From an uncultured Polycyclovorans sp. (GTDB taxonomy: Bacteria; Pseudomonadota; Gammaproteobacteria; Nevskiales; Nevskiaceae), in the NCBI GenBank assembly GCA_936928855.1, contig CAKZHZ010000035.1:1-55639 (forward strand): 55,639 nt of DNA, read 5' to 3'. Below, piece after piece: positions 8,574-18,997 of this stretch. Each line of letters begins with the position of its first letter. Positions within the stretch are counted from its first letter, which is position 1. Position numbers and translations under genes: made by a program. Under the pieces are notes generated by a model. It saw nothing but the letters and a program-made list of their open reading frames with translations. It did no database searches and was not told the DNA's origin.

Positions 8574-9344
8574 TCAGGCGCTCGCCGACGCGGCGGATCG
8601 ACGGGACAACGTGGAGACCGGGGCCGGAACGGCCGCCAGTTCCGGGCGCAGCCGCAGGCGGATGGCGGCTTCCGCCGCAGTGGCCAATGCGTCCCGGCCG
8701 GAAGCTGCAGGGAGCAGGGCCTCGAAATCGATGCGCAAGCTCAGTCCGGGTGCCCCCATCAGGCGCCACAGATGACGCACCAGATCATCGTCACCGATGA
8801 AGGGTGCGAGCGCGCTGCTGTAGCGCAGGCTGACCGGTTGTACGGGGACGTCTGCCTCCACGGCAGCCGAGAACAGGCGCGGATGGAATGACCGGACGTC
8901 CCGCCCGTCGGTGGTGGTGCCCTCAGGGAAGACCGTCACACTGCCGCCATTCTGGAGGTAGGGTGTCATCCGGGCGAGCAAGGGACGCGCGCCTCCCTTG
9001 CCCCGCCGCAGATAAAAGGTACCCAGGGCATCGGCCAGCCAGCCGGCCACCGGCCAGTCACGAATCTCGGACTTGGCGACGAAGCGCGAGGGGCGTACCG
9101 CAAGCAGCCCGAAGATATCGAGCCACGACACGTGATTGGCCACGCGCAGGTGGCCGCTGCCACAGGGCGTGCCGTGGACCTCGAGCCGGACCGCAAAGAT
9201 GCGGAGCAGCTGTCGCGACCACCCCTGGGCCAGCCGCTCGGCCGACAGATGCCGCGAGCGGTCCAGCAGCAGCGCGAGACACAGCAACAGACCCCAGAGC
9301 AGGTGCGCCAGCAACCAGGGCAGGCGGATCAGGCGGCGCGTCAT
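8574..9344 (-). CDS. olsA: 1-acyl-glycerol-3-phosphate / lyso-ornithine lipid O-acyltransferase
   Basis: 256-residue PlsC-type acyltransferase with an N-terminal membrane helix (WLLAHLLWGLLLCLALLL). NHVSWLD supplies the NHx4D catalytic motif and FPEGTT the phosphate-binding motif. It begins five bases after the stop of the OlsB-like gene and has GAAGG before its ATG. The pairing with OlsB indicates that it adds the second acyl chain to lyso-ornithine lipid, although a PlsC role in phosphatidic acid synthesis cannot be excluded from sequence. It is expected to follow the control of the Pho-box-like array upstream of olsB. Confidence 0.85.
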   Translation of the reverse strand: MTRRLIRLPWLLAHLLWGLLLCLALLLDRSRHLSAERLAQGWSRQLLRIFAVRLEVHGTPCGSGHLRVANHVSWLDIFGLLAVRPSRFVAKSEIRDWPVAGWLADALGTFYLRRGKGGARPLLARMTPYLQNGGSVTVFPEGTTTDGRDVRSFHPRLFSAAVEADVPVQPVSLRYSSALAPFIGDDDLVRHLWRLMGAPGLSLRIDFEALLPAASGRDALATAAEAAIRLRLRPELAAVPAPVSTLSRRSAASASA

Positions 9345-9349
9345 GCCCT

Positions 9350-10144
9350 TCAGGCAGCCAGCCGCACCGTCGGAGACGGCAGGTCGCGGCCCAGGAAGTG
9401 GCGGGCGTAGCGGGGATTCAGCTCGGAGACATCGAGCAGCATGAAGACGTCCGCGCAGTTGAAGTCGCGGTCCCAATAGGGTTCACCGCAGGCCTTGGCG
9501 CCCAGCGACACGTAGGCCTTGAGCAGCGGTGGCAGGCGGGCCTTGTCGGTGGGACGGTGATCGGCCGCCGGCAGCGGGATATAGGGGCGGACGCGCTGAA
9601 AATCGGGTGCCAGGTACTTGCCGCGAATCTGCGCCAGGATGGCGTGGGCGCTGGCGCCGCCGTCCTCAAGCCCGATGCTGGCGCATCCGAACAGATAGTC
9701 GAATCCATGCGAGGTGATATAGCCGGCAATGCCTTGCCATAGCGTGGCAATGGCGGCGCCGCCACGATAGTCGGCATCCACGCAGGTACGGCCGATTTCC
9801 ATCAGACGCCCGGGCAGGCTGTCGATCATCGCCAGGTCGAACTCGCTGGCCGAGTAGAAACCGCCGGCGCGCGGCGCCTGGTCATCGGTGAGGATGCGGG
9901 TGCAGGCGATGACGTCCCCACTGAGCGTGTCGCGCACCATCAGGTGGCGGCAGAAGGCGTCGTACTCGTCACGATCAACCCCTTCGTCGCCGCCCTTTAC
10001 TGTGGCGCCCAGTTCACCCGCAAACACCCGGTGCCGCAGGCGCTGGGTTTCCCGTACTTCGGCCGCGTTCTGGGCAAAGCTGACCTCAAAGCGTGCCGTG
10101 CGGCTGGCCGCGGTGGCGATCGGGGTCTCGACGATGGCGGACAT
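9350..10144 (-). CDS. olsB: L-ornithine N(alpha)-acyltransferase
   Basis: 264-residue GNAT-fold hemolysin-related acyltransferase that makes lyso-ornithine lipid from ornithine and 3-hydroxyacyl-ACP. Family marks include ETQRLRHRVFAGELG near the N-terminus, DRDEYDAFCRHLMVRD, EIGRTCVDADYRGG (acyl-donor site) and PLLKAYVSLGAKACGEPYWD. The start at 10144 has GGAGAGG upstream. Next to olsA, it completes the two-step ornithine lipid pathway; such phosphorus-free lipids replace phospholipids in phosphate-starved bacteria. The 11-bp-periodic CTGTCAT-like repeats 56-85 bp upstream fit PhoB control. Confidence 0.88.
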   Translation of the reverse strand: MSAIVETPIATAASRTARFEVSFAQNAAEVRETQRLRHRVFAGELGATVKGGDEGVDRDEYDAFCRHLMVRDTLSGDVIACTRILTDDQAPRAGGFYSASEFDLAMIDSLPGRLMEIGRTCVDADYRGGAAIATLWQGIAGYITSHGFDYLFGCASIGLEDGGASAHAILAQIRGKYLAPDFQRVRPYIPLPAADHRPTDKARLPPLLKAYVSLGAKACGEPYWDRDFNCADVFMLLDVSELNPRYARHFLGRDLPSPTVRLAA

Positions 10145-10200
10145 GGCGCCTCTCCGGAGGGTAGATGGCGCGCACCTTAGGTTTCGGCGGTAACGCCGAG

Positions 10201-10229
10201 ATGACACTGTCATGGCGGTTACATGACAG
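10201..10229 (-). promoter_or_regulatory. Three-unit Pho-box-like array upstream of olsBA
   Basis: Read on the minus strand: CTGTCAT (10223-10229), 4 bp, CCGCCAT (10212-10218), 4 bp, GTGTCAT (10201-10207). Matches to the PhoB repeat CTGTCAT are 7/7, 5/7 and 6/7, with the exact 11-bp periodicity of PhoB sites. The third unit ends 56 bp before the olsB start codon. A clear -10 box at PhoB spacing is not seen. The same bases also form the inverted repeat CTGTCATG/CATGACAG (10207-10229). Confidence 0.6.
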
Positions 10230-10250
10230 CGTTGACCCTCAGCGCTTGTG

Positions 10251-10311
10251 AAAAAATCGAACGCCGTCGCGAGACCTTGGCCGGGCGTCTCCGGCAGGCG
10301 GGCGATTTTTT
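10251..10311. other. A-tract/T-tract flanked foldback between the MRJP gene and olsB
   Basis: AAAAAATCG (10251-10259) and CGATTTTTT (10303-10311) are perfect complements enclosing 43 bp that themselves contain short GC-rich foldbacks. Placed just after the MRJP gene stop on the minus strand, it could act as a terminator in either direction. The loop is longer than usual, so the call is tentative. Confidence 0.4.
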
Positions 10312-10319
10312 ACATGCTC

Positions 10320-11468
10320 TCAGTGCCCAGGTGTCGCGGGCACTCCCAACGGCAGTCGATAGAGCGGGAACGGCCCCGCCGCATGGATCTGCCAGGGCAG
10401 GCGGCCCAACACCTGGTGCAGCGCCGAGCAGGCGATGTAGAGGTCGCCGTCGGGGCCGAAACTGAATCCGTCGGGCCAGCGCAGCGCGTCGCCCTGGATC
10501 AGCGTCAGCAGGCTTCCATCCGGCTGCATCTGCACGATGCGGGAGTGCTCGGGGTCGGACAGGTACAGCCGCCCGAGGTCATCACTGCTGAGGCCGTCCG
10601 TCACCGGCTTCGGGGCAAAGCGTTGTACCCGCTCCGCCAGCGCGGTCGAGGTGAGACGGGTATCCAGCAGGTCGGCGACCTGCACCCGGTACAGCGACTG
10701 CGCGGTGACGGCACCGAAATAGAGCCAGTGGCCGTCGCGCGACAGGACGATGGAGTCGACCCCGGGGCGGATGCTGACCAGCCCCAGCACCTCCATGCGC
10801 CGACCCTGTACCCGCGGCGTGAACTGCTCCGCCATCATCGAGACATGGCCTTCCAGCACCCGGCGGGCGCGGCGCTGCTGGGTGTCGTAGACGATCAGCG
10901 CGGGGTTCTGGGCGAAGAAGCTGGCATCGGCGATGAACACATAGCGGCCGTCTGCCGAGACCTGGAAATCATTGAGGTGCGAGCCCAGCCCCGCCAGCGA
11001 TCGTGGCACCCGGTATTCGTGGACCACCGCACCGTTGGCCAGGCTGAAGGCGAGCAGACGACCGGGGTGCAGGCCATGGTCGCCATTGTCGAGGGTCCAC
11101 AGTCGATTCTGCTGGTCCACCCGCAGCGACAGCACGTTGCGGAAGGCTCGCGGTTCCCGCTCGCCGGTCTGGAAGGCGAGGCTGGGGAATGGCTGCATGC
11201 TGCCGTCGACCAGCTCGACCACGCTCCAGGCGGGGTGCGCCTCCGGGTGCAGCGTGACGAAAACCCGCCCCTCCGGGGAGACCGCCACGTTGCCCGGGGG
11301 GCTCGGCAGTTCCGCCACCACCTGCAGGGCCTCGATGGGCATGAGGGGGCCGGGGGCCACCCGCTCTGGAAAGCTGGCGCCGCCGCCATAGCGCAGCTTG
11401 ACCACCGTGATCACGACCAGGCCCAGAACCAGCAGCCCTGCCGCCAGACGGGCCAGCCAGCGGGTCAC
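10320..11468 (-). CDS. Major royal jelly protein (yellow)/dopachrome tautomerase-related family protein
   Basis: 382-residue protein with an N-terminal signal anchor (WLARLAAGLLVLGLVVITVV) followed by a six-bladed propeller of the MRJP/yellow family. Signs are PGNVAVSPEGRVFVTLHPE, the NRLWTLDNGDHG segment, SHLNDFQVSADGRYVFIADA and DGLSSDDLGRLYLSD. The molecular role of bacterial members is not established; the dopachrome name is by homology only. The start is GTG at 11468, overlapping the RNase T stop (GTGA), so the two are translationally coupled. Confidence 0.8.
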   Translation of the reverse strand: MTRWLARLAAGLLVLGLVVITVVKLRYGGGASFPERVAPGPLMPIEALQVVAELPSPPGNVAVSPEGRVFVTLHPEAHPAWSVVELVDGSMQPFPSLAFQTGEREPRAFRNVLSLRVDQQNRLWTLDNGDHGLHPGRLLAFSLANGAVVHEYRVPRSLAGLGSHLNDFQVSADGRYVFIADASFFAQNPALIVYDTQQRRARRVLEGHVSMMAEQFTPRVQGRRMEVLGLVSIRPGVDSIVLSRDGHWLYFGAVTAQSLYRVQVADLLDTRLTSTALAERVQRFAPKPVTDGLSSDDLGRLYLSDPEHSRIVQMQPDGSLLTLIQGDALRWPDGFSFGPDGDLYIACSALHQVLGRLPWQIHAAGPFPLYRLPLGVPATPGH

Positions 11469-12136
11469 GGGTTGATGTCCGGCGCCACCTGCGCCGGCTG
11501 CTCGCGTTCCCGGGCCATCTCGTACAGCGGTTGCTGGGCATTGACCAGCTGGCAGAACAGCTCGGCAGTACGTTCGGCGTCGTAGAGCGCGCTGTGCGCG
11601 GCCTGCGCGTCATAGTCGAGCCCGGCCGCAATCAGGGCGCGCGCCAGTACCGTCTGCCCCAGGGCCGCGCCGGCCAGGGTCACGGTGTCGAACACCGAGA
11701 AGGGATGGAAGGGGTTGCGCTTGTAGGCGGTGCGGGCCACGGCTGCATTGATGAAGCCGAGGTCGAAATGCGCGTTGTGGCCCACCAGGACGGCGCGTTT
11801 GCAGCCGTTCTCGCTGACGGCCTGACGGATCGGCTTGAAGATGCGCTCCAGCGCTTCACGCTCGGGCACGGCCAGGCGCAGGGGGTTGTCGACCTTGATG
11901 CCGTTGACCTCCAGGGCCGCCTTCTCGATGTTGGCGCCCTCGAAGGGGGTGACATGGGCGGCCACGGTCTGGGCGGGCTTCAGGCGCCCGGCTTCATCGA
12001 CGCCGAGGATGACTGCCGCCACCTCCAGCAGGGCGTCGGTGGCCGCATTGAAACCGCCGGTCTCGACATCCACCACCACGGGCAGGAATCCGCGGAAGCG
12101 GTGGCCCACTTTGGGCTTGGGCGGGGCGTCATTCAT
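11465..12136 (-). CDS. rnt: Ribonuclease T
   Basis: 223-residue DEDDh 3'-5' exoribonuclease that trims tRNA and other stable RNA 3' ends. The metal site is intact: D and E in VVVDVETGGFN, VGHNAHFDLGFINAA, and the HSALYDAERTAELF region with catalytic His and the last Asp. Length and the KRNPFHPFSVFDT segment are typical of gammaproteobacterial RNase T. The ATG at 12136 is the first that gives normal length; a longer frame reaches into the argG promoter. It is divergent from argG and coupled to the MRJP gene. Confidence 0.95.
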   Translation of the reverse strand: MNDAPPKPKVGHRFRGFLPVVVDVETGGFNAATDALLEVAAVILGVDEAGRLKPAQTVAAHVTPFEGANIEKAALEVNGIKVDNPLRLAVPEREALERIFKPIRQAVSENGCKRAVLVGHNAHFDLGFINAAVARTAYKRNPFHPFSVFDTVTLAGAALGQTVLARALIAAGLDYDAQAAHSALYDAERTAELFCQLVNAQQPLYEMAREREQPAQVAPDINP

Positions 12137-12180
12137 CGCTTGAAGGGGGTCTGCATGGCCGCCTAGTGTAGCCGCCGCTC

Positions 12181-12186
12181 TATACT
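12181..12186 (+). promoter_or_regulatory. -10 box candidate for argG
   Basis: TATACT, 40 bases before the argG ATG, in the 89-bp region divergent from rnt. No good -35 hexamer at 16-18 bp. On the opposite strand TACACT (12165-12170) could serve rnt. Confidence 0.45.
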
Positions 12187-12225
12187 GTGCGCCCTTCATT
12201 CCCTCCCAACGCTGGATTTAGCCGC

Positions 12226-13443
<1,218 letters not shown>

Positions 13444-13570
13444 CGCCAAGCCGGGGCCTGCCCCGCGTTTCCGGCCACTGGTCAGGGGCGCGGGGCCTCC
13501 TGTCTCATCGGGGCACCAGAACCCCGTCCGAGCGCCGATAGTCTGGTCTGTCCCGGCCTGACGTCGTCGC

Positions 13571-16138
13571 ATGTCCCGCACCTCCACTTCGCCCTCCGTC
13601 TCCGCTGCTTCGGCAGCTGCCCTGGCGCCCAGCCCGCGGCGCGCGGGCTTCTGGTCGTTGGACGCTGACGAACGCGCCGTGCATTGCACGGCCGGGCTGC
13701 GTGCCCTGCTGTCGCTGCCGGAACTCGAAGGCAGCCTGCCGTTGTCCGTCTTGGTCGAGGCGGTGGCGCCCGCCGGGAGGGCCACGTTCTCGACGGCCAT
13801 TGAAATGGCGCTGGCGACTGGCCAGCCGCTCGATCTGGATGTGCAGATGCGCGCAGCGGACGGGCGACACCGGCTGGTTGCGGTGACCGCCGAGTGTGAA
13901 TGGGGCCAGGGGCGTGTAACCGGTCTGCGCGGGGTCGTCCTGGACCTCGAACGCGGAGCGCGCGCAGAGCACCACTTGCGGCAGCGCCTTGCTGAATGTG
14001 AGGTGGCGCTGCGGCAGGCGGAGCTGCAGGCCGGCCTGGGCCGCTGGCACTGGGACTTCGGTACCGGTGAGGTCCAGGGGTCGGAGCAGACGTTCCGCCT
14101 GTTCGGGCTCGACCCGAGCCGGGGGCGCGCGGGCGTCCGGGATCGCCATCATCTCTACACCGCCGAGAGCGTGGCCCGCCTTGATGCCGCCATAGAGCGC
14201 GCGCTGCGCGAGGGGAGTCGCTATGACCTTGACCTGGAACTGCGGGGCGAGGGCTCACCGGCCCGCTGGGTTGCCGTGCGGGGCGAGCCGGTCTGCGATG
14301 AGCAGGGGCGTGTGGTGGGACTGCAGGAGTCGGTGCAGGACATCACCGAGCGTCGACAGGTACGGCGGCAGTTGGCAGATGCCAACCGCTTGCGCGAAGC
14401 CATTGTCGAAGCCGCACCGCTGGCCATCATTGCGACGGATGCCGACGGCACCATCCGCAGCGTCAATTCGGCGGCGGAACAGATGTTGGGATACGGGCGA
14501 AGCGAGCTGGTAGGCCGGCACACGCCTGCCTTGTTCCATGATCCCGCCGAGCTTCGCGGTGCCGGGGAAGCCGCCGGAAAGGCGCTGGAGGATGGCGCTG
14601 TCGGCTTCCGTCACCTGCTGGGGCAGGCCATGCAGGGGGAGGGTGAGGCGCAGGAATGGACCTACCGGCGCAAGAACGGTTCCTCACTGATCGTCAACCT
14701 CAGTCTCTCCCCTCTGCGGGGGCAGGATGGCGAGGTGCAGGGCTACCTCGCGATTGCCTACGACATCACGGAGCGGAAGCGGCGCGAGGAATACACGCGC
14801 TACATTGCCCACCACGACGCGCTCACCGGTTTGCCCAACCGCGTTCTGTTGTCGGACCGTCTGGACCAGGCGCTGGCACGGGCCCGTCGCAGTGGCGACA
14901 AGGTCGGCGTGGTGTTGCTCGACCTCGATCATTTCAAGCGTGTCAATGACTCGCTAGGGCATCACGTTGGCGACGAGCTGCTGAAAGTCGTCAGCGAGCG
15001 CCTGCGCGGCTGTGTGCGTGAAACCGACACGGTGGCCCGCATGGGGGGAGACGAGTTCATCGTGCTGATGCCGGACATGCGGGACGCGGCCAGCGTGCTG
15101 AGGGTCTCCGAGCAGATCCTGCAACGGCTGTCACGGCCGATCACGGTGGGTCACCACGAGCTCAATGTCACAGCCAGCATGGGCGTCTGCTCCTATCCCC
15201 TGGATGGGCCGAGTGCCGGCATCCTGTTGAAGAACGCCGATGCGGCACTCTACCGGGCCAAGGATCGCGGACGCGCCTGTGTGCAGCAGTTCGACAGTGA
15301 GCTGGAGCTCAGCGTGATTCGGCGGATGGAGATCGAGAGTGACCTGCGGCGCGCCCTCGACAGGCAGCAGTTCTGCCTGCACTTTCAGCCCCAGCTCAGC
15401 CTTGCTACTGGCCGTATCGTCGGTGTCGAGGCCCTGTTGCGGTGGCGACACCCCCGCTGCGGCTGGGTATCGCCCGCGGAATTCATCCCGGTGGCCGAGG
15501 AGACCGGCCTGATCGTTCCCATCGGAGCCTGGGTGATGCGGCAGGCCTGCAAGGAAGTGCAGGCGCTGAGTGTGGCACTGGACACGCCCTTGCGTCTCGG
15601 GGTGAACCTTTCGCCGCGGCAGTTCGTGCCCGGCACCTTGCAGGCCATGCTCGACGATACCCTGGCGGCGACCGGTTTCGACCCCCGGCTGCTGGAGCTG
15701 GAGATCACGGAAGGCGTGCTGCTCGGCAGTCTGGGCGAGGCCGAGCGGACCCTCGAGGAGGTCGGTGGCCTGGGGGTATCGGTTGCAGTCGACGATTTCG
15801 GAACGGGCTACTCCAGCCTGTCCTATATTGCCCGGCTGCCGATCCACACACTGAAGATCGATCGGGCGTTCATCAGCCGGGCTCCCGGCAGTCGGCGCGA
15901 TGCCGCCGTGGTGCAGGCGATTCTGGCGATGGCCCGGAGTCTGGATATTCAGGTGGTCGCCGAAGGTGTCGAAACGACAGGGCAGCTCGACATTCTGCGG
16001 CGGGAGCCCGTGGCCATGGCCGAGCGCATCAGCGTGCAGGGTTTCCTGTTCAGTGCCGGTCAGCCTGCCGAAGCACTGCAGGCGCAGTTCCGCGACATCG
16101 AGGCGGCTGCGTTGGCGGCGCTGGGCCCGGTCGCCTGA
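13571..16138 (+). CDS. PAS-PAC sensor diguanylate cyclase/phosphodiesterase (GGDEF-EAL)
   Basis: 855-residue cytoplasmic c-di-GMP enzyme without membrane segments. It has three sensory regions: a degenerate PAS at about 25-125, a PAS/PAC ending QESVQDITERR (about 150-262), and a PAS starting LREAIVEAAPLAIIATDADG (about 275-405). Then GGDEF with the active motif intact at 492-496, and EAL with E620 in EALLRW, plus NLSPRQF, ELEITEGVL, DDFGTGYSSL, KIDRAF and EGVET. Both catalytic domains therefore look competent; which dominates cannot be told. No RxxD inhibitory site is obvious just before GGDEF. It ends in a 13-bp hairpin shared with the convergent redoxin gene. Confidence 0.95.
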   Translation: MSRTSTSPSVSAASAAALAPSPRRAGFWSLDADERAVHCTAGLRALLSLPELEGSLPLSVLVEAVAPAGRATFSTAIEMALATGQPLDLDVQMRAADGRHRLVAVTAECEWGQGRVTGLRGVVLDLERGARAEHHLRQRLAECEVALRQAELQAGLGRWHWDFGTGEVQGSEQTFRLFGLDPSRGRAGVRDRHHLYTAESVARLDAAIERALREGSRYDLDLELRGEGSPARWVAVRGEPVCDEQGRVVGLQESVQDITERRQVRRQLADANRLREAIVEAAPLAIIATDADGTIRSVNSAAEQMLGYGRSELVGRHTPALFHDPAELRGAGEAAGKALEDGAVGFRHLLGQAMQGEGEAQEWTYRRKNGSSLIVNLSLSPLRGQDGEVQGYLAIAYDITERKRREEYTRYIAHHDALTGLPNRVLLSDRLDQALARARRSGDKVGVVLLDLDHFKRVNDSLGHHVGDELLKVVSERLRGCVRETDTVARMGGDEFIVLMPDMRDAASVLRVSEQILQRLSRPITVGHHELNVTASMGVCSYPLDGPSAGILLKNADAALYRAKDRGRACVQQFDSELELSVIRRMEIESDLRRALDRQQFCLHFQPQLSLATGRIVGVEALLRWRHPRCGWVSPAEFIPVAEETGLIVPIGAWVMRQACKEVQALSVALDTPLRLGVNLSPRQFVPGTLQAMLDDTLAATGFDPRLLELEITEGVLLGSLGEAERTLEEVGGLGVSVAVDDFGTGYSSLSYIARLPIHTLKIDRAFISRAPGSRRDAAVVQAILAMARSLDIQVVAEGVETTGQLDILRREPVAMAERISVQGFLFSAGQPAEALQAQFRDIEAAALAALGPVA

Positions 16139-16155
16139 GGGTTCAGGCGACCGGG
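16126..16155. terminator. Convergent hairpin between the GGDEF-EAL and redoxin genes
   Basis: Perfect 13-bp stem CCCGGTCGCCTGA / TCAGGCGACCGGG with a 4-base loop. The TGA of the GGDEF-EAL gene lies in the left arm. There is no T-run on either side, so termination would be non-canonical. Confidence 0.5.
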
Positions 16156-16166
16156 GGCGAGGCGGG

Positions 16167-16760
16167 TCAGTACTTGATCGAGCAGCCGTAGGGGCGGGTA
16201 CTGGGTCGGCTCACCGGCTTACCTGCCAGCACTTCCTTGAGGGCCGTCTCGAAGTAGGGATCGGCCGCGGCGATATCCGCCGGGTCGGCGCTGGGAATGC
16301 TGTCGATGCCCCCGGCATAGGCCAGGGTGCCCTCCGCATCGATCACGTACATGTGCGGGGTGGTTTTGGCCTCATAGGCATGACCGATGGTGCCGTCCGG
16401 ATCCAGCAGTACGGCGCTGGGGTGGGCGTCGCGCGAGGTGGTCAGGGCATCGGCCTGCTCGCCGCTGACGTGCCCCTGCTTGCCGGGGGCCGATGAGATC
16501 ACCGACAGCCAGACCACGTCCTCGCCGGTGGCGTCGGACTGCAGGCGCTGCATGTTGCCCTTGTAATGCTTCTGCACGAAGGGGCAGCCGTCGTTGGTCC
16601 ATTCCAGCACCACCGTCTTGCCGCGGAGGTCGCTCAGGGCGTGGGTCTCGCCGCGGCTGTCAGTGCCGCTGAAATCAGGCGCCGGCTGTCCGACGGTGGC
16701 GGCCCAGGCGGGCAGGGTGCCCAGCAGCAGCGGGGCGATCAGGGGGGCGAACCGGGACAT
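16167..16760 (-). CDS. Exported redoxin/thioredoxin-fold protein
   Basis: 197 residues with a signal peptide (LIAPLLLGTLPAWA) and an AhpC/TSA-like fold. The active site is NDGCPFVQKHY, a single peroxidatic-type cysteine with no CxxC. The cis-proline region TTPHMYVID and the C-terminal YGCSIKY (a second, distant cysteine) are typical of this family of periplasmic redoxins. It lies 16 bp downstream of dsbD/scsB on the same strand, so DsbD is the likely electron donor. Confidence 0.85.
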   Translation of the reverse strand: MSRFAPLIAPLLLGTLPAWAATVGQPAPDFSGTDSRGETHALSDLRGKTVVLEWTNDGCPFVQKHYKGNMQRLQSDATGEDVVWLSVISSAPGKQGHVSGEQADALTTSRDAHPSAVLLDPDGTIGHAYEAKTTPHMYVIDAEGTLAYAGGIDSIPSADPADIAAADPYFETALKEVLAGKPVSRPSTRPYGCSIKY

Positions 16761-16776
16761 GGGAAACTCCTTGAGG

Positions 16777-18843
16777 TCATTCGGGGGCGATGGCGTTGAT
16801 CACCAGGTCGGGGGTGAGAATCTGCGGCAACACCCGAGGAGTGCCGCCCTGGTGGGAGACCAGATACAAGGGGACACCGGAACGTCCATAACGTTCCAGC
16901 ACGGCGGTGATGGCCGGGTCCGCGTTGGTCCAGTCGCCCACCAGCACCGCCACATTGTGTTCGGCAAAGGCGGCCTGGGTCCTGGCCACCTTGATGGCGA
17001 CGCGCTCATTGACCTTGCAGGTGATGCACCAGTCTGCGGTGAAGTCGACGAACACGGTGCGCCCTTCGGCTCGCAGGGCATCAAAGCGGGCATCGGAATA
17101 GACCTCGGCGCCGGTCAAGGTCGTGGTTGCCGTCGGTGCCGAGGCGGTCATCGCCGGCACCCGCAGCAGCCACAACGCGCCAGCGATTGCCACCACTCCA
17201 AGTACCCGTCCGAGTACGCTGGCGCGGCCGAACAACCACAGCGCGAAAGCGATCAGGGTCGCCCCCACCAACAAGCCGCCCATGGCTGTGGGGCCACTTT
17301 GCCGGCCGGCGACCCAGACCAGCCAGACCGCGGTGAGAAACATCGGAAAGGCCATCAGCTGCTTGAAGGTTTCCATCCAGGCCCCCGGCCGGGGCAGCAG
17401 GCGGGCGGCGGCCGGCACCCATCCGATCAGCAGGAAGGGGCTGGCCAGCCCCAGCCCCAGCGCGGCGAACACCAGCAGCGCCGTCGCCGCGGGCTGGGTC
17501 AGCGCAAACCCCAGCGCGGTGCCCATGAAAGGCGCGGTGCAGGGGCTGGCCACCACCACCGCCAGCACGCCGGTGAAGAAGGAGCCGGACAGTCCCTGGG
17601 ACCGGGTCAATGACTGGCCGGCGCCCATCAGCCCGGAGCCGAACTCGACGGCACCGGCCATCGACAGGCCCAGTGCGAACAAGAGGTAGGCCAGCAGTCC
17701 GACGAAGGCGGGGGACTGCAGCTGAAACCCCCAACCGATGGCCTCGCCCCCCGCGCGCAGGCCCAGCAGCGCCGCGGCGACAAAAAGGCAGCTCGCGATC
17801 ACGCCGACGGTATAGGTCAGCGCATGCAGTCGGCGATGGGCCGCCGCCTGATCCTGCCCCCGCAGTATCGCCAGGGCTTTCAGCGACAGGACGGGGAACA
17901 CGCAGGGCATCAGGTTGAGAATCAGGCCGCCGAGAAAGGCGAACACCAGCACCGTGGCCAGGGCGGGCCTCGCAGGTGTCGTGGAGCTCGAGACTTCGGC
18001 AGTGTCCGGGACTGGGGGCACGATGCCGGGAGCGGCGCTCAGGGCGAAGGCCTGGGTCGGACCGCGACCGGCGACCACCAGGACCCCCTCCACCGGTGGC
18101 GTGGCCTCGACGTAGTAGGCGCTGAGCGCCTGACTCAGCCGCAAGCCGTCGGCGGTCCGATCCAGGCGCTGGGGGGCCGCATGGTTGACCAGATCGTTGG
18201 CCAACGGGAAGAACTGGAGTTCGGCATCGGCCGGCAGCGCCTCCGGCAGGTGCAGCGAGAAGTCGGTGCCGCGGATCTCGTAGGTGGGTGCGGCCCCCGG
18301 CCAGGGTTGCGGCAGCGCCGCGCGCGCCGTGCGGAAGGCGGCCTGAAGGTTGCCGACGGGTCCGGCATCGGCCCGGACCGGCAGGGTGCGGGACAGTCGG
18401 GCCTCCCCGGGGATGCAGACATCTGAGCAGACCAGCCACTTCACATGGACCGACAGGGTTTGCGGGCCCGAGAGGGGGGCGGGGATGTCCAGCGGGACCA
18501 GGTGCAGGGTCGCTTCGCTGTAGCCGTAGTTGGTGAGATCGCCCAGCGATTCCGCGTGAGGATAGGGCCAGTGGATGTCGCCAGCCGCAACGCCGTCGGG
18601 CAGGGTCCATTCGATGCGGGTGGCGAGTCCCGAGTCCCCGGGGTTCTGCCAGTAGACATGCCAGCCGCGCTCCGGCGTGAGCCTGATGGCCATCCATTGG
18701 CGCTGGCCCGGGCGGAGGCCATCGTCCTCCGCCAGCAGTTCGGCGCGGACGTGAGGGGCCTCGACAGTGGCGGTATCGCTGGCCAGGGCGAGTTGCAGCT
18801 GCCCCAGGCTGAGCAGGGCGATGAGTAGGGCTCGGAGCTTCAT
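16777..18843 (-). CDS. dsbD: Protein-disulfide reductase DsbD/ScsB family
   Basis: 688-residue three-part membrane electron carrier that moves electrons from cytoplasmic thioredoxin to periplasmic redox partners. It has a signal peptide; an ScsB-type N-terminal periplasmic domain with Cys139 and Cys143 (VCSDVC); a central multi-pass domain with paired cysteines in MPCVFPVLS and ASPCTAPFMG; and a C-terminal thioredoxin domain with Cys606/Cys609 (WCITC). The N-terminal domain resembles ScsB/CcdA-fusion proteins more than E. coli DsbD. Start 18843 is preferred over 18849 because AGAAG then sits at a workable distance. It is followed directly by the redoxin gene. Confidence 0.92.
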   Translation of the reverse strand: MKLRALLIALLSLGQLQLALASDTATVEAPHVRAELLAEDDGLRPGQRQWMAIRLTPERGWHVYWQNPGDSGLATRIEWTLPDGVAAGDIHWPYPHAESLGDLTNYGYSEATLHLVPLDIPAPLSGPQTLSVHVKWLVCSDVCIPGEARLSRTLPVRADAGPVGNLQAAFRTARAALPQPWPGAAPTYEIRGTDFSLHLPEALPADAELQFFPLANDLVNHAAPQRLDRTADGLRLSQALSAYYVEATPPVEGVLVVAGRGPTQAFALSAAPGIVPPVPDTAEVSSSTTPARPALATVLVFAFLGGLILNLMPCVFPVLSLKALAILRGQDQAAAHRRLHALTYTVGVIASCLFVAAALLGLRAGGEAIGWGFQLQSPAFVGLLAYLLFALGLSMAGAVEFGSGLMGAGQSLTRSQGLSGSFFTGVLAVVVASPCTAPFMGTALGFALTQPAATALLVFAALGLGLASPFLLIGWVPAAARLLPRPGAWMETFKQLMAFPMFLTAVWLVWVAGRQSGPTAMGGLLVGATLIAFALWLFGRASVLGRVLGVVAIAGALWLLRVPAMTASAPTATTTLTGAEVYSDARFDALRAEGRTVFVDFTADWCITCKVNERVAIKVARTQAAFAEHNVAVLVGDWTNADPAITAVLERYGRSGVPLYLVSHQGGTPRVLPQILTPDLVINAIAPE

Positions 18844-18997
18844 GATCATTCTTCTATGGCAGCCATACGGACGCCGACAGAGGGCAGGGAGTTCCCGGTC
18901 GCGCAGCCCTCGCCGGACGCGGTGTCCTCTATGCGGGCGGCGACGGGGTGCACCCTTCCCGCCTATCATGCCCGCTGACTGGACAAGGAGCGAAACG

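Noticed and set aside
13452..13465. Terminator after argG
   Set aside because: Only a 5-bp stem with a short T stretch; too weak to list as a terminator.
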